Positions 6,414 through 6,511 of a stretch of DNA of 6,511 nt are shown here, in pieces (within the stretch, counting starts at the first letter, position 1; each line of letters opens with the position of its first letter). The position numbers and the translations under genes were made by a program. The notes beneath the pieces were generated by a model. That model ran no database searches, had not been told where the DNA came from, and saw only the letters and a list, made by a program, of their open reading frames with translations. The stretch spans positions 1-6,511 of the forward strand of contig CANRAN010000076.1 of NCBI GenBank assembly GCA_947628595.1. The letters are read 5' to 3'. The stretch is from an uncultured Clostridia bacterium. Its GTDB lineage: Bacteria; Bacillota; Clostridia; Oscillospirales; Acutalibacteraceae.

Positions 6414-6511
6414 AAGTTTGCCTGTCGGAGTGTGGCAGAAAGTATCGAGAGCGACTCTGACGAGCCGCTCCGCCATGAGAAAGTTATGACAATAAAGCGG
6501 CAGTTTTAGGT

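Larger units (their letters stand above)
6328..6474. repeat. GC-rich non-coding block bounded by 9-bp inverted repeats
   Basis: The interval 6313-6511 holds no credible gene. GGCGGAGTG (6328-6336) is complementary to CGCTCCGCC (6466-6474), with one T-G mismatch-type pair, giving inverted ends to a segment of 147 nt. Inside are a second copy of CGGAGTG at 6426-6432 that can also pair with 6466-6472, a tandem 15-bp repeat, and a 10-bp stem-loop. By hand count 108 of 199 bases after HU are G or C, higher than neighbouring genes, whereas intergenic DNA in such genomes is normally AT-rich. It may be a dispersed palindromic element or a structured leader of the next gene. No target-site duplication is evident. 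Confidence 0.4.

Noticed and set aside
6381..6476. A 31-codon minus-strand frame (ATG at 6476) inside the GC-rich block
   Set aside because: No ribosome binding site precedes it, and the sequence is explained by the inverted repeats. It could mark a repeat-borne short ORF, but there is no support for expression.

Overview
The window reads as chromosomal, housekeeping-type DNA from a low-to-moderate GC Gram-positive anaerobe of the class Clostridia. The signs are HemZ, a SpoVB/MurJ-family flippase directly followed by MazG and a HU protein, strong AGGAG-type ribosome binding sites, tight gene packing and a textbook sigma-A promoter. An Oscillospiraceae/Ruminococcus-like gut bacterium is my best guess, but it rests on general resemblance rather than a diagnostic marker. 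All seven genes lie on the + strand, and no phage, transposase, CRISPR, tRNA or rRNA is visible.

Layout. Positions 1-2847 hold the end of one operon: the 3' part of an MBL-fold (glyoxalase II-like) hydrolase, hemZ (radical SAM, overlapping by 4 nt), and a P-loop nucleoside kinase of the uridine-kinase superfamily (overlapping by 17 nt). In many Clostridia an MBL hydrolase and hemZ sit downstream of relA and dtd, so those genes may lie just upstream. A 114-nt gap (2848-2961) carries a strong promoter (TTGAAG, 17 nt, TATAAT with extended -10) that starts a second transcription unit: a small zinc-ribbon protein with an acidic tail, a 14-helix SpoVB/MurJ-type flippase (GTG start), mazG, and after a 93-nt gap a HU nucleoid protein. 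Flippase plus mazG matches yabM-yabN of Bacillus subtilis, and mazG followed by HU is common in Clostridia, usually ahead of the S4-domain gene rqcP/yabO.

The last 199 nt (6313-6511) contain no convincing gene. They are clearly richer in G+C (108 of 199 by hand count, about 54%) than the adjoining coding sequence and full of inverted repeats: a possible HU terminator hairpin, a 10-bp stem-loop, a tandem 15-bp repeat and 9-bp inverted ends bounding 6328-6474. This looks like a small non-coding palindromic or dispersed element and is the least explained part of the window.

Functionally the genes cover detoxification or thioester hydrolysis, tetrapyrrole-type radical chemistry, nucleoside phosphorylation, envelope precursor export, clearance of non-canonical NTPs and chromosome compaction. 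I see no new defence or mobile system. The points that deserve attention are a kinase lacking the usual TGS/ThrRS-like N-terminus, a MazG whose second domain has lost its metal-binding residues, an uncharacterised zinc-ribbon protein, and the structured GC-rich tail.
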